From NCBI RefSeq assembly GCF_004366035.1, contig NZ_SOEE01000005.1:186001-250000 (forward strand): a stretch of DNA of 64,000 bases. The letters run 5' to 3'. The stretch comes from Cytobacillus oceanisediminis (lineage in GTDB: Bacteria; Bacillota; Bacilli; Bacillales; Cytobacillaceae). Position 1 is the stretch's first letter. Each line of letters begins with the position of its first letter. The translations under genes and the position numbers were made by a program. The notes under the pieces were generated by a model that saw nothing but the letters and a program-made list of their open reading frames with translations, was not told the DNA's origin and did not search any database. Shown here piece after piece: positions 15,140-23,810 of the stretch.

Positions 15140-16639
15140 ATGGCTAAATACGATGTAGTAGTGGTGGGAGCCGGCAATGCGGCTCTATGCGCAGCAATTT
15201 CGGCAAAAGAGAATGGTGCAAGCGTCCTGGTCCTTGAAAAAGGTCCTGAACATAAGCGCGGAGGCAATTCTTATTTTACAGATGGGGCCATCCGTTTTGC
15301 TTATAACGATTTAAGCGATATCAGAAGAATCATGCCCTCATTGACAGATGAAGAAGCCGGTAAAATTGTTATGCCGGAGTACAGTGATTCTGACTATTAT
15401 AATGATTTAATGAGGGTGACTGAAGGCCAGAGCCATACGGAGCTGGCAAATCAGCTTGTTTCTAAGTCTTACGAGACAATCGTTTGGATGAAGGAGCAGG
15501 GTGTCGAATTTGAACTGAATTATGATAATCAATCATTTAAAAAGGATGACAAAGTTCACTTCTGGGGCGGCCTTCCTGTTAAAACTAAGGAAAAAGGAAT
15601 TGGCTTAATGAAGGCACTTTTCCAGCGCGCCAAGGAAGCAGGGATTGATATATGGTATGAGGCCCAGGCAACAAAGCTATTAACGGAAGACAGCAGAATA
15701 ACCGGCGCAGTCGTTCAGCAAAAAGAAAAAGAACTTACCGTGGAAGCAACCAGCGTTGTGCTTGCCTGCGGAAGCTTTGAAGCCAATAAAGAAATGCGCT
15801 CCAGGAATTTAGGACCTGAGTGGGAAGCTGCTGCTGTCCGGGGCACAGAATTCAATACAGGTGACGGAATCAATATGGCGATTGAGGCTGGAGCCGAAAC
15901 ATTTGGTGAATGGTCAGGATGCCACTCCATTGGTACAGACTATAATGTTCCAAAGGCCGGTGATTTCACAAAGCCAGGCGATATCTTTAAGAAGCATTCA
16001 TACCCGCTTGGAATCATGTTAAATAAAGAGGGGTACCGATTTGTGGATGAAGGGGCTGATTTCAGGAACTATACCTATGCGAAATATGGACGGGAAATTT
16101 TAAAACAGCCTGGACATGTTGCTTACCAGATCTTTGATAGCCAAGTGAGACCTCTTCTGCGCAAAGAATATAATCTGGAAGAAGCAACTGTTTTTCAAGC
16201 AGACACACTCGAGGAATTAGTGGAACAGCTCCCTGTTGAAAAAGAACAGTTTTTAAAAACCATTCACGAATATAATGATGCTGTTCAAGATGGTGATTAT
16301 AATCCGTCTGTCAAAGATGGAAAATCAACATCCGGCATCACTCCTGAAAAAACGAACTGGGCACTGCGGGCTGAGAAAGGACCCTTCTATGCCTTTCCGG
16401 TTACATGTGGAATTACGTTTGCCTTTGGCGGATTACATGTGAACACCGATGGAGAAGTACTAAATAAAGAACAGATCCCAATTCCAGGGCTTTTTGCAGC
16501 AGGAGAGATGGTCGGCGGAATCTTTTATAAAAACTATCCAGGCGGATCAGGCTTAATGTCCGGTGCCGTCTATGGTAAAGTCGCTGGAACTCAAGCCGCA
16601 TCATTCGCAGTGAATCAATCCAGAGCTTCAATTAAATAA
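15140..16639 (+). CDS. tcuA: TcuA-like FAD-dependent tricarballylate dehydrogenase
   Basis: The 499-residue protein is a flavoprotein of the fumarate reductase/succinate dehydrogenase family. It starts with the dinucleotide fold (VVVVGAGNAALCAAISAKEN) and has GGNSYFTDGAIRF near the flavin, VVLACGSFEANKEM and the C-terminal GLFAAGEMVGGIF and NYPGGSGLMSGAVYGK. TcuA oxidises tricarballylate to cis-aconitate, and the TctABC and DASS transporters nearby support a tricarboxylate substrate. No TcuB electron-transfer partner is present in the window. Other FAD-dependent dicarboxylate oxidoreductases look similar, so the substrate is a fair but not proven guess. A GGGGGG site lies 8 nt before the ATG. 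Confidence 0.75.
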   Translation: MAKYDVVVVGAGNAALCAAISAKENGASVLVLEKGPEHKRGGNSYFTDGAIRFAYNDLSDIRRIMPSLTDEEAGKIVMPEYSDSDYYNDLMRVTEGQSHTELANQLVSKSYETIVWMKEQGVEFELNYDNQSFKKDDKVHFWGGLPVKTKEKGIGLMKALFQRAKEAGIDIWYEAQATKLLTEDSRITGAVVQQKEKELTVEATSVVLACGSFEANKEMRSRNLGPEWEAAAVRGTEFNTGDGINMAIEAGAETFGEWSGCHSIGTDYNVPKAGDFTKPGDIFKKHSYPLGIMLNKEGYRFVDEGADFRNYTYAKYGREILKQPGHVAYQIFDSQVRPLLRKEYNLEEATVFQADTLEELVEQLPVEKEQFLKTIHEYNDAVQDGDYNPSVKDGKSTSGITPEKTNWALRAEKGPFYAFPVTCGITFAFGGLHVNTDGEVLNKEQIPIPGLFAAGEMVGGIFYKNYPGGSGLMSGAVYGKVAGTQAASFAVNQSRASIK

Positions 16640-16644
16640 CTATA

Positions 16645-16680
16645 ATGGCGTGCTCAGTTAAATGTGCACGCCATTTTTTC
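16645..16680 (+). terminator. Terminator of the tcuA-like gene
   Basis: GGCGTGC/GCACGCC with a 12-nt loop followed by ATTTTTTC, 8 bp after the stop codon. Confidence 0.85.
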
Positions 16681-16714
16681 TTCAAAACAGAAAAAAGAGG
16701 CAGTCGTAAGCCCC

Positions 16715-18082
16715 TCATCCCTGCCAATAAAATGCGAACGCTCCTAAAATAACCCCGATCCAAATCAAGAAAGAAACAGCACCCGCTTTAAGCAAATCTC
16801 TCTCACTAAAATGGCCATATGAATAACTGATTAAATGGACAGGCGATTGTGTGATAAAGAAAAAGCCTGGAATACCTGCTAAAAGCACGGCCTTCACCAG
16901 GTTCAGGGCCGGAAAGCCGCTTAATACATCCCCCAGTGAAATCACTAAAGGGAGCATGATGGCCAGGAAACCTAAGACATTCACAAACATGATTCTCATC
17001 AATGAAGTTAATAGAATTAGGATCAAAACAGTCATAAATGGAGTCTTCAGGGCAAGGATTTGGGTAAGATACTTTACCAACAAATCGATTGTGCCTGTAC
17101 TTAACAGCATTCCTGAGACCATGAGCGTAGAAGCAAAAAACAGAACGATATCCCAATTAATCGATTTTCTTGCCCGCTCCCATTCCCAGACTCCGATCCC
17201 CGGGAATATGGTCAGACAAGCGCCCAAAAGTCCAATAAGAGGAATTGAGTATCCATGTATACTTTGCGTGATCCAAAGAGCAAGTGTAACGCCCATAATC
17301 GCAAGCATTTTCTTTTCTCTTGCACTTATTTTTCCCAGTTCACTGATTTTGGCTTCAAGCAGATACAGCAAATGCTCTTTATTAATTTTCTCCGGCGGAA
17401 ACATGATGATGAATGCCAGACCGAGCAGCACGGCAAAAATAGCGATTGGCACTCCAAAAGTAAGAGTCCATTGCAGATAATCAATATGATAGCCACTATC
17501 GGACAAAAGACTGTAAGCATAGATCGTTGAACTTGCTCCTGTAGCAACAAAAGCACCCGTAATCGGGATCAGATAGGTAATGCCGATGAACAAGGATTTC
17601 GCCAGATTGCTTGATTCGTCCATCGACTTTAAGCTTCTGATCAGACTATCAAATACGGAGGAAATAAGGCTCGCTTTGCCAACATTGGACGGTACTAGGA
17701 CCAATAAAATAAAGACAAGGAAAAACGAGATGAAGACAAGCACCTTGCCCGCACCGCGGGACCCTTTCAAAATTATTAAGGAAAGCCTGTCGGCTAAGCC
17801 GGTATCGATAAAGGCTCTTGAGATGATAAATGTAGAAACCAGCAGCCAGACAACATCAGAACTAATATATGCCAGCACCTCTTCATAAGTAAAAAAATGA
17901 AAGGAAAACATCAGCATGACTAATAGTGAGCTGTAGGCCAGGGGAAATACGTTTCCGACCCATAATAGCTGGATAATCACAAGCGCGATGAGCGACTGTA
18001 CTTTTATATCCCATTGCATCGGGAGGATAAAAAAGAAAAGATACAGCGCGATTGCTATAATCATTAGAAGTTTCTTATTCAT
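16715..18082 (-). CDS. DASS/SLC13-type anion permease
   Basis: A 455-residue membrane protein with about 11-12 hydrophobic segments. The duplicated SLC13/DASS pattern is visible: VPSNVGKASLISSVFDSL and TGAFVATGASSTIYAYSL in the first half, then DIVLFFASTLMVSGMLLST and GFFFITQSPVHLISYS in the second. Members carry di- and tricarboxylates or sulfate, often with sodium. Located between the TcuA-like gene and tctABC, it probably offers a second uptake or exchange route for the same acids. It has its own AAGGAG site. A terminator lies in the 66-bp gap from tctA, so it may depend on read-through or its own promoter. Confidence 0.75.
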   Translation of the reverse strand: MNKKLLMIIAIALYLFFFILPMQWDIKVQSLIALVIIQLLWVGNVFPLAYSSLLVMLMFSFHFFTYEEVLAYISSDVVWLLVSTFIISRAFIDTGLADRLSLIILKGSRGAGKVLVFISFFLVFILLVLVPSNVGKASLISSVFDSLIRSLKSMDESSNLAKSLFIGITYLIPITGAFVATGASSTIYAYSLLSDSGYHIDYLQWTLTFGVPIAIFAVLLGLAFIIMFPPEKINKEHLLYLLEAKISELGKISAREKKMLAIMGVTLALWITQSIHGYSIPLIGLLGACLTIFPGIGVWEWERARKSINWDIVLFFASTLMVSGMLLSTGTIDLLVKYLTQILALKTPFMTVLILILLTSLMRIMFVNVLGFLAIMLPLVISLGDVLSGFPALNLVKAVLLAGIPGFFFITQSPVHLISYSYGHFSERDLLKAGAVSFLIWIGVILGAFAFYWQG

Positions 18083-18105
18083 AATGTTTCTCCTTCGGCG
18101 TAAAC

Positions 18106-18132
18106 AGAAAAATCCACCATTATTCTGGTGGA
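18106..18132 (-). terminator. Terminator after tctA
   Basis: Minus strand TCCACC-AGAATAAT-GGTGGA followed by TTTTTC. It would reduce read-through from tctCBA into the DASS gene. Confidence 0.7.
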
Positions 18133-18148
18133 CTTTCCTGGATCCATA

Positions 18149-19654
18149 TTAAGCAGAGATAGCTTCTTTATCATTATTTCTGCTTTTCTTCTTGAACTTA
18201 TTGATCACAATTGGATAGAACAAAGAAAGTACAGTCAGCACGATCAGTGTAATCGATATTCCAGAAGAAAAGAATATACTAAAGCTGCCGTTAGATGAAG
18301 TCAGGGCCATCCGGAAATTCTGCTCCATATCCCCGCCCACAATAATTGCCAGCACCAGCGGGGCAATTGGGAAGTCCATTATTTTCATGAAAAGTCCAAT
18401 CACGCCAAAAAGAAGCAGAAGGAAATAATCAGCGGTGCTATAGCTGAGTGTGTATGTGCCTATAAACGCCAGCATGATGATAAGCGGATATAGAACTTTA
18501 GCTGGTGTATCCAGGATTTTCACCAATAAGCCGACAAGGAGAACATTGATGATGACGAGTGCGATATTTCCAATAAACATGCTGTTGATAAGGGCCCATA
18601 CAATTCCAGGATCATTTTCAAAAAGCAAGGGGCCTGGTCTCACGCCCAGCATGATGAGAGCTCCGAGCATGACCGCTGTCGTGCCTGAACCCGGAATTCC
18701 CATAGTCAAAAGCGGAATCATGGCCCCAACAGAAGCAGCGTTATTGGATGATTCCGGAGCTGCAAGTCCCTCAACAGCACCTTCACCAAACTCCTCAGGT
18801 TTCTTTGATAGCTGCTTCTCGGAGGAGTAACTCATCATGGAAGCAATTGAACCTCCCGCCCCAGGCAGGACACCAACGATAAACCCTAATGGAGCACTGC
18901 GAAGTATCGGCCACTTCGACCTTTTCCATTGTTCCTTGGTAAACCAGATTCTGCCAACCTTCTTCTTTTCCTTTTTTACTTTATCAATCGTTAAAAAGTT
19001 ATAAAAAACTTCTCCCACTGCATAAACACCGATAATAACAATGAGGAATTCAATGCCTTCACTTAAATGGGGAATATCCATTGTAAAACGGTGCACACCC
19101 GTCTGGGGGTCAATTCCAATGGTACTGATCAGAAGACCCAGCGCCATCGCGATGAAGCCTTTCACCATTTTACCGATTGAAAGTGATACAATCGCCGATA
19201 ATGTTAAAAGCATTAATAGGAAATATTCTGATGGGCCAAATTTTAAAGCGAAGTTTGCCAGCGGCTTTGCCAAAAAGATAAAACCAAAAACTGCCAATAC
19301 ACCGCCGATAAAGGAAGCCACTGCGGAAATGGCCATTGCCTCTCCTGCCTGTCCCTTTTGAGCCATCGGATATCCGTCAAAGGTGGCCGCGATTGCAGAT
19401 CCATCTCCCGGTGTATTGAGGAGAATCGAACTTCTTGACCCGCCATACATGGCACCATAATAGATGGCAGCCATTAAAATAATCGCGCTTGTCGGATCCA
19501 TCCCAAAGGTAATCGGGATTAAAACCGCAACAGCTGTTGCTGGCCCCAAGCCTGGGAGCATTCCGACAATCGTGCCTAAAAACCCGCCAATGACAACCCA
19601 AAAGATATTCATTGGCTGTAAAACGATCTGGAACCCTTGCAAGAAAGCATCCAT
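18149..19654 (-). CDS. tctA: Tripartite tricarboxylate transporter, large permease TctA
   Basis: The 501-residue protein matches the TctA family: GTIVGMLPGLGPATAVAVLI near the N-terminus and the second copy GFIVGVLPGAGGSIASMMSY, with GAMYGGSRSSILLNTPGD and LTMGIPGSGTTAVMLGAL. About 11-12 hydrophobic segments are present. TctA forms the translocation path of the binding-protein-dependent TTT system, with TctB and TctC encoded just upstream. A GGAGGTGAG site precedes the ATG, 21 bp after tctB, so the three genes form one operon. Confidence 0.92.
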   Translation of the reverse strand: MDAFLQGFQIVLQPMNIFWVVIGGFLGTIVGMLPGLGPATAVAVLIPITFGMDPTSAIILMAAIYYGAMYGGSRSSILLNTPGDGSAIAATFDGYPMAQKGQAGEAMAISAVASFIGGVLAVFGFIFLAKPLANFALKFGPSEYFLLMLLTLSAIVSLSIGKMVKGFIAMALGLLISTIGIDPQTGVHRFTMDIPHLSEGIEFLIVIIGVYAVGEVFYNFLTIDKVKKEKKKVGRIWFTKEQWKRSKWPILRSAPLGFIVGVLPGAGGSIASMMSYSSEKQLSKKPEEFGEGAVEGLAAPESSNNAASVGAMIPLLTMGIPGSGTTAVMLGALIMLGVRPGPLLFENDPGIVWALINSMFIGNIALVIINVLLVGLLVKILDTPAKVLYPLIIMLAFIGTYTLSYSTADYFLLLLFGVIGLFMKIMDFPIAPLVLAIIVGGDMEQNFRMALTSSNGSFSIFFSSGISITLIVLTVLSLFYPIVINKFKKKSRNNDKEAISA

Positions 19655-19675
19655 GCTAACTTCTCACCTCCATAT

Positions 19676-20125
19676 TTATGGTAAACTCACACCCAATAAT
19701 TCACTAAAGCCGTACCAGGTTATGAACGAAAATGAAACCGTGACAATGATATTAGCCTTCCACTTCTTCCATCCATTCACATAGAAGAGCAGACACCCTA
19801 GGAAAATAATGGTAGAAACCAAAAATCCAAAAGGTTCGAAAATAAAAGCGTAAATCACTCCGAGGGCGATGGTCACTGCAATTAATTTCAATGTCCTCCC
19901 CTCAAAAAGCCCCTGGATTTTCCCATTATGTTCATGCAGGGTTTTTAATTCGTTAAAGAGATAGATGATGCTAAGCACCAGCATGAAAATACTTAATCCT
20001 ATAGGAAAATATAAAGGTCCGTTTGGGTTTCCGAGATTTGCCTTTGGAATGGCGAATGAGCTGATTAAAAAGACACCGGCGATGATGATCATTAACAAAG
20101 GCATTCCTATTTTTACGGCTTTCAT
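19676..20125 (-). CDS. tctB: Tripartite tricarboxylate transporter, small permease TctB
   Basis: A 149-residue protein with four hydrophobic segments, the normal size and layout for TctB. The start (MKAVKIGMPLLMIIIAGVFL) and the GPLYFPIGLSIFMLVLSIIY segment fit the family. It sits 12 bp after tctC and 21 bp before tctA. TctB is required for transport, but its exact role in the complex is not known. Confidence 0.88.
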   Translation of the reverse strand: MKAVKIGMPLLMIIIAGVFLISSFAIPKANLGNPNGPLYFPIGLSIFMLVLSIIYLFNELKTLHEHNGKIQGLFEGRTLKLIAVTIALGVIYAFIFEPFGFLVSTIIFLGCLLFYVNGWKKWKANIIVTVSFSFITWYGFSELLGVSLP

Positions 20126-20137
20126 CCCATCGCTCCC

Positions 20138-21115
20138 TTACTTAACCAATCCAGAATCATTTACCAGATCTTTGTATAACTTCTCCTGTTCATCAAAAAA
20201 CTCTTTGGTTTCTTCACTATTTTGATAGAAGTCATCCCAGTCATTATTCTCAAGCAGCTTCTTCCATTCATCCGTTTTAACCATTTCCGTTAACTTCTCA
20301 TCCCAATATTTGATTTCTTCTTCAGTCATGTCAGGCGGGCCCATAATTCCTCTCCAGTGAGGAAAGACCATATCTATTCCTTCTTCCTGGAGTGTAGGCA
20401 CATCTTCGAGCTCTTCCAATGTCTTATCAGAGGATACAGTCAAGATTCTAAGCTTTCCAGCCAAATGCTGATCCTTAACCTCCGATAACGATGTGGTTAC
20501 AGCATCCACATGGTTCCCCATCAAAGCGGTAACCACATCTCCCCCGCCTCCATCATAAACAAGGAAATTCAAGTCTGTCGGGGTAATTCCCTTCATGTCA
20601 GCAACCTGCACAAAGGCCAGATGATCATCATTTCCTAATCCAGGGCCAACTCCGATTTTAATAGACTTTGGATCCTTCTTGATCTGGTCCATTAAGTCAT
20701 TGATGGATTTATATGGAGAATCAACCGATACGGCAATTGCCTGCCATTCGGTAGCCAGAGTTGCTAACGGAGTAAAGTCTTTGTGTGTCAGCTTGCTTTG
20801 TCCCAGCAGATTATTCGTCAGGAGCAAGCTCGAATTTACTGCAAGGTTATGAGAATCTTTGCTGTGAAGGTAGTTCCAGCCCACCTCACCGCCGCCTCCC
20901 GGCTTATTAATGACATTTACATTGCTTTTGACAAGTTTGTTATCTTTTAAGATTTTCTGTACGGATCGGGCAGTCAAGTCCCATCCGCCACCCGGAGATG
21001 CAGGGGCTACAATCTCAATGTTCTTCGAAGGGTAATCTGCACTGTTAGATGCTTGACCTGATGAACATGCCGACAGCAATAATACAGATAATATTAATAT
21101 TCCAAGTTTTTTCAT
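20138..21115 (-). CDS. tctC: Tripartite tricarboxylate transporter, binding lipoprotein TctC
   Basis: A 325-residue lipoprotein that captures substrate outside the membrane. The signal peptide ends in the lipobox LSAC (Cys17). The mature part has the TctC/Bug pattern IEIVAPASPGGGWDLTARSV and NVINKPGGGGEVGWNYLHS, followed by a late PHWRGIMGPPDM segment. The ATG at 21115 is chosen because AAAGGAG lies 8 nt before it; the upstream in-frame GTG overlaps that site. It is first in tctCBA and directly follows a sigma-A promoter overlapped by a cre site. Confidence 0.92.
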   Translation of the reverse strand: MKKLGILILSVLLLSACSSGQASNSADYPSKNIEIVAPASPGGGWDLTARSVQKILKDNKLVKSNVNVINKPGGGGEVGWNYLHSKDSHNLAVNSSLLLTNNLLGQSKLTHKDFTPLATLATEWQAIAVSVDSPYKSINDLMDQIKKDPKSIKIGVGPGLGNDDHLAFVQVADMKGITPTDLNFLVYDGGGGDVVTALMGNHVDAVTTSLSEVKDQHLAGKLRILTVSSDKTLEELEDVPTLQEEGIDMVFPHWRGIMGPPDMTEEEIKYWDEKLTEMVKTDEWKKLLENNDWDDFYQNSEETKEFFDEQEKLYKDLVNDSGLVK

Positions 21116-21151
21116 GATATCCACTCCTTTTTAGTTACTTATTCTGAATTT

Positions 21152-21180
21152 ATAATAAATTCTAAACACTATAGTGTAAA
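21152..21180 (-). promoter_or_regulatory. Sigma-A promoter of tctCBA
   Basis: Minus strand TTTACA - 17 bp - TATTAT, five of six matches in each hexamer. The spacer contains the perfect 12-bp palindrome ACACTATAGTGT (21166-21177). Confidence 0.75.
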
Positions 21181-21188
21181 CGTTTTCA
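21175..21188. promoter_or_regulatory. CcpA (cre) site overlapping the tctC -35 box
   Basis: TGTAAACGTTTTCA fits every position of TGWAANCGNTNWCA. It covers the -35 hexamer at 21175-21180, so bound CcpA should block polymerase directly. Confidence 0.8.
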
Positions 21189-21222
21189 AAAAATTGTCCA
21201 TATAAACCTTTATATGCATTTT

Positions 21223-21252
21223 GTTCATTATGTTCATATGTTCATTGGTTCA
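21223..21252. promoter_or_regulatory. Four GTTCA direct repeats upstream of the tctC promoter
   Basis: GTTCA occurs at 21223, 21232, 21240 and 21248, spaced 9, 8 and 8 bp. The tract lies about 43-72 bp upstream of the -35 box, a normal place for an activating response regulator, whose gene is adjacent. Confidence 0.5.
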
Positions 21253-21295
21253 CATATTTATAGAAAAGAAAAAGCCCTGATCATTCGGACCTTCC

Positions 21296-21982
21296 CTATC
21301 CTTCCTTTATGTAATAATTCCGTTCTGGCCTTCCTACAATTCCATACTCCTGCTCCACATAGGCTTTATTGGCACTTACCAAATATTCCAGATACCTTCT
21401 GGCCGTAGTCCTGGATGCACCCATTTTTTCGCCAACTTTGTCAGCGGACATGCCTTTCTTTTCTTTCTTTAGTATTTGGCTTACTTTGTTTAAGGTAAGG
21501 TAGTCAATTCCCGCAGGCAAATCAGGTTTATCTTCTTTCACCTTGCGGCCTCCAAATAAACGGTCAATGGCATCCTGATTCACTTCCGCTAATGAATCCA
21601 GAATCTGCTTGTCATGCCTATATTTCTCAAGTGTTCCGACAAATGTCTCCATTGTTACCGGCTTAATCAAATAGTTATGGACGCCAAACATTAGGGCTTT
21701 TTTCAAATATTCTTTTTCTCTGGCAGCTGATATCAAAATAACATCCAGCGTGGGGAACTTTTCACGGATTTCCAGCAGCAAGTCTGTTCCCAATTTATCC
21801 GGCATATATATGTCCAGCAGCAGCAAATCCACTTGATGGACGTTCAATAAATCCATGGTTTCCCTAGCATTTAAGGCCTTCCCGGCTAACTTCATACCCC
21901 TAACCCTTGATAAAAATTCTTCATGGATTTGCGCAATCCGGAAATCATCCTCAGCAATTACAACATTGATTACCCCACTCAA
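21296..21982 (-). CDS. CitB/DctR-family response regulator
   Basis: A 228-residue response regulator. The receiver domain (~4-125) has the acidic pair E11-D12, phospho-acceptor D57 in LLLLDIYMPD and K107 in NYLIKPV. The C-terminal ~75 residues hold a helix-turn-helix (MSADKVGEKMGASRTTARRY) of the type seen in CitB, DcuR and DctR. The sensor kinase gene lies 22 bp upstream. The start codon appears to be TTG behind AAAGGGGG; no in-frame ATG or GTG is better placed. It most likely activates tctCBA, which begins 180 bp downstream, in response to an external carboxylate. Confidence 0.88.
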   Translation of the reverse strand: MSGVINVVIAEDDFRIAQIHEEFLSRVRGMKLAGKALNARETMDLLNVHQVDLLLLDIYMPDKLGTDLLLEIREKFPTLDVILISAAREKEYLKKALMFGVHNYLIKPVTMETFVGTLEKYRHDKQILDSLAEVNQDAIDRLFGGRKVKEDKPDLPAGIDYLTLNKVSQILKKEKKGMSADKVGEKMGASRTTARRYLEYLVSANKAYVEQEYGIVGRPERNYYIKEG

Positions 21983-22004
21983 ATTCCCCCTTTATAAGAG
22001 ATTA

Positions 22005-23591
22005 TCATTTTGGCAAGTAGACAGTGAACACCGTGCCATTTTCTTCATTACTGTCAAATTCAATCATTCCGCCTAATGACCGTGCTTCATCGTTTACATT
22101 CCCAAGACCATATCCTCTATGTTTTCCCTTAGAAGAAAAACCAATTTGAAAAATAAATGGCTTGTCCTCATCCTTAATCCCCTTGCCATTGTCATTGATT
22201 TCAAAAATTATGTCATTTCCGATATCTGTCACAAAGAAATGAACCATCTTTTCTTCTTTTTCTGCAACGGCATCAAATGCATTATTAATGAGATTTCCCA
22301 AAATAATGATCAGGGAAGATAGCTTGAATTTTTCCGGAAGGCATTCCAGCGAGCTTTCTGGATCAATAACAAAATTTACTTTCTTTTCCGACGCCTGCGC
22401 CATTTTCCCTAATAGAATAGCCTGGACTTTTTCATCCTGAATTTTCGATAGTAATAAATCTTCCTCAATCGAATGGATATGGGCCTCATTTTTAATAAAC
22501 TCAATCGCTTCCTCCTTCTTATTCAGCTGAAGAAGACCGAGAACGGCATAAAGCTTATTGGTGAATTCATGAGCTTGAGCTCTCAGGTCATCGGAATACT
22601 GCCTAACCTCTGATAGGGCATCAATCATGTGCTTGATTTCTGTCCGATCACGGAAGCTTCCGACCATCCCTTTCTTTTGTTCTTTTTCAATAATTGGCTC
22701 AGTGCTGACGATCATAATTTTATCTTTGTATTGTATTTCAACATTCATTTGCTTTTCATTGTTTAAAAGGAATTTTAACATTTCTGAGGAACCAATTACT
22801 TCAGTTAAGGGCCGCCCTTCTGCCTGTGCCTCAATATCCAGCATATGCTGTGCAGACGAGTTCATCATGGTGATAACTCCTTGTTCATCCACAGCAATGA
22901 TTCCCTCTCGCACCGATTGCAGGATTGCATTTCTTTCTCTGAACAAAGCGGCAATTTCATATGGCTCCAGATTGAGGGTATCTTTGCGAATGCTGTTGGC
23001 CAAAAGAAAGCTTCCAAAAATCCCTATGATTAAGATCAATACGGAGGCCTTTAGAATCTTAGCGATGTCATCCCAAATAGAAAGATATATCGCATTCATT
23101 TCATATAAAACAACCACTGTACCCTCGACTTTTTTATATGGTCCGTAATCCACCATAACTGGGGCAATCGCTTTAAGCACCTTTCTGCCGTTTTCCGTTG
23201 TTTGGAGCACGTAATAGCTCCCATAAGTAAGCGCTTTATCGGCATTGTCATTATTCAGCATTTTATATAAACCCTGTTCATCTGTTGAAGCAATCAGCCT
23301 CCCATCACGGCCCTGAAAAAATACAGTCATGGGCTTGGATTGATATTTAATCTGGTCCATCAATATATTGATATTTTCATGTTCGCCGCCATGCCGAAAG
23401 AAATCTTGAAGGGCAGGCATATAAGACAGGGTCTTGGCCGTTTCCAAGGAAATATCCCTCGCCTTTACCACATCATCAGCCTGCTTCATATAAATAAATA
23501 AGCCTGATAAAGACGTGATGATAAATATAATCAGCATGAGGACCAATCCCAGAATTTTCACCTTCAATGAAACCTTTAGGAATTTTTTCAT
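22005..23591 (-). CDS. CitA/DcuS-type sensor histidine kinase
   Basis: A 528-residue membrane kinase. Helices at ~13-35 and ~181-200 flank an extracytoplasmic PAS-like sensor domain of about 145 residues. A cytoplasmic PAS domain (~210-320, ILQSVREGIIAVDEQGVITM) follows. The phospho-acceptor is H341 in LRAQAHEFTNKLYAVLGLLQ, then N box LGNLINNAFDA, G1 DNGKGI and G2 RGYGLGNV. This layout is that of the citrate/C4-dicarboxylate sensors CitA, DcuS and DctS. It pairs with the downstream regulator. The ribosome binding site is weak. Confidence 0.9.
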   Translation of the reverse strand: MKKFLKVSLKVKILGLVLMLIIFIITSLSGLFIYMKQADDVVKARDISLETAKTLSYMPALQDFFRHGGEHENINILMDQIKYQSKPMTVFFQGRDGRLIASTDEQGLYKMLNNDNADKALTYGSYYVLQTTENGRKVLKAIAPVMVDYGPYKKVEGTVVVLYEMNAIYLSIWDDIAKILKASVLILIIGIFGSFLLANSIRKDTLNLEPYEIAALFRERNAILQSVREGIIAVDEQGVITMMNSSAQHMLDIEAQAEGRPLTEVIGSSEMLKFLLNNEKQMNVEIQYKDKIMIVSTEPIIEKEQKKGMVGSFRDRTEIKHMIDALSEVRQYSDDLRAQAHEFTNKLYAVLGLLQLNKKEEAIEFIKNEAHIHSIEEDLLLSKIQDEKVQAILLGKMAQASEKKVNFVIDPESSLECLPEKFKLSSLIIILGNLINNAFDAVAEKEEKMVHFFVTDIGNDIIFEINDNGKGIKDEDKPFIFQIGFSSKGKHRGYGLGNVNDEARSLGGMIEFDSNEENGTVFTVYLPK

Positions 23592-23694
23592 GATATCTTC
23601 ATTAGCTGTTCACTATATCCCATCTTTTTCTTTTATATTAGTATAAATATTCATAATTATCCATGAATCCTTCTTACTAGTCGGCCAAAATTAA

Positions 23695-23744
23695 AAACCG
23701 CAGAATCGATTTGTCAGTCCTCTGACAGCTCGATTCTGCGGTTT
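23695..23744 (-). terminator. Long hairpin terminator of murA
   Basis: Outer arms of 15 bp (AAACCGCAGAATCGA and its exact complement) enclose a second stem TGTCAG/CTGACA. On the minus strand a TTTTTAATTTT tract follows. Confidence 0.85.
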
Positions 23745-23810
23745 CAGCTTGAAATGCGCGCAAGGCGACTATTTTGACGACTTACAGGTGGCCGCCTTGA
23801 TTGGCATTAC

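Noticed and set aside
15076-15267. Minus-strand 63-residue frame across the LysR/tcuA gap
   Set aside because: Antisense to the well-supported flavoprotein start; no ribosome binding site.
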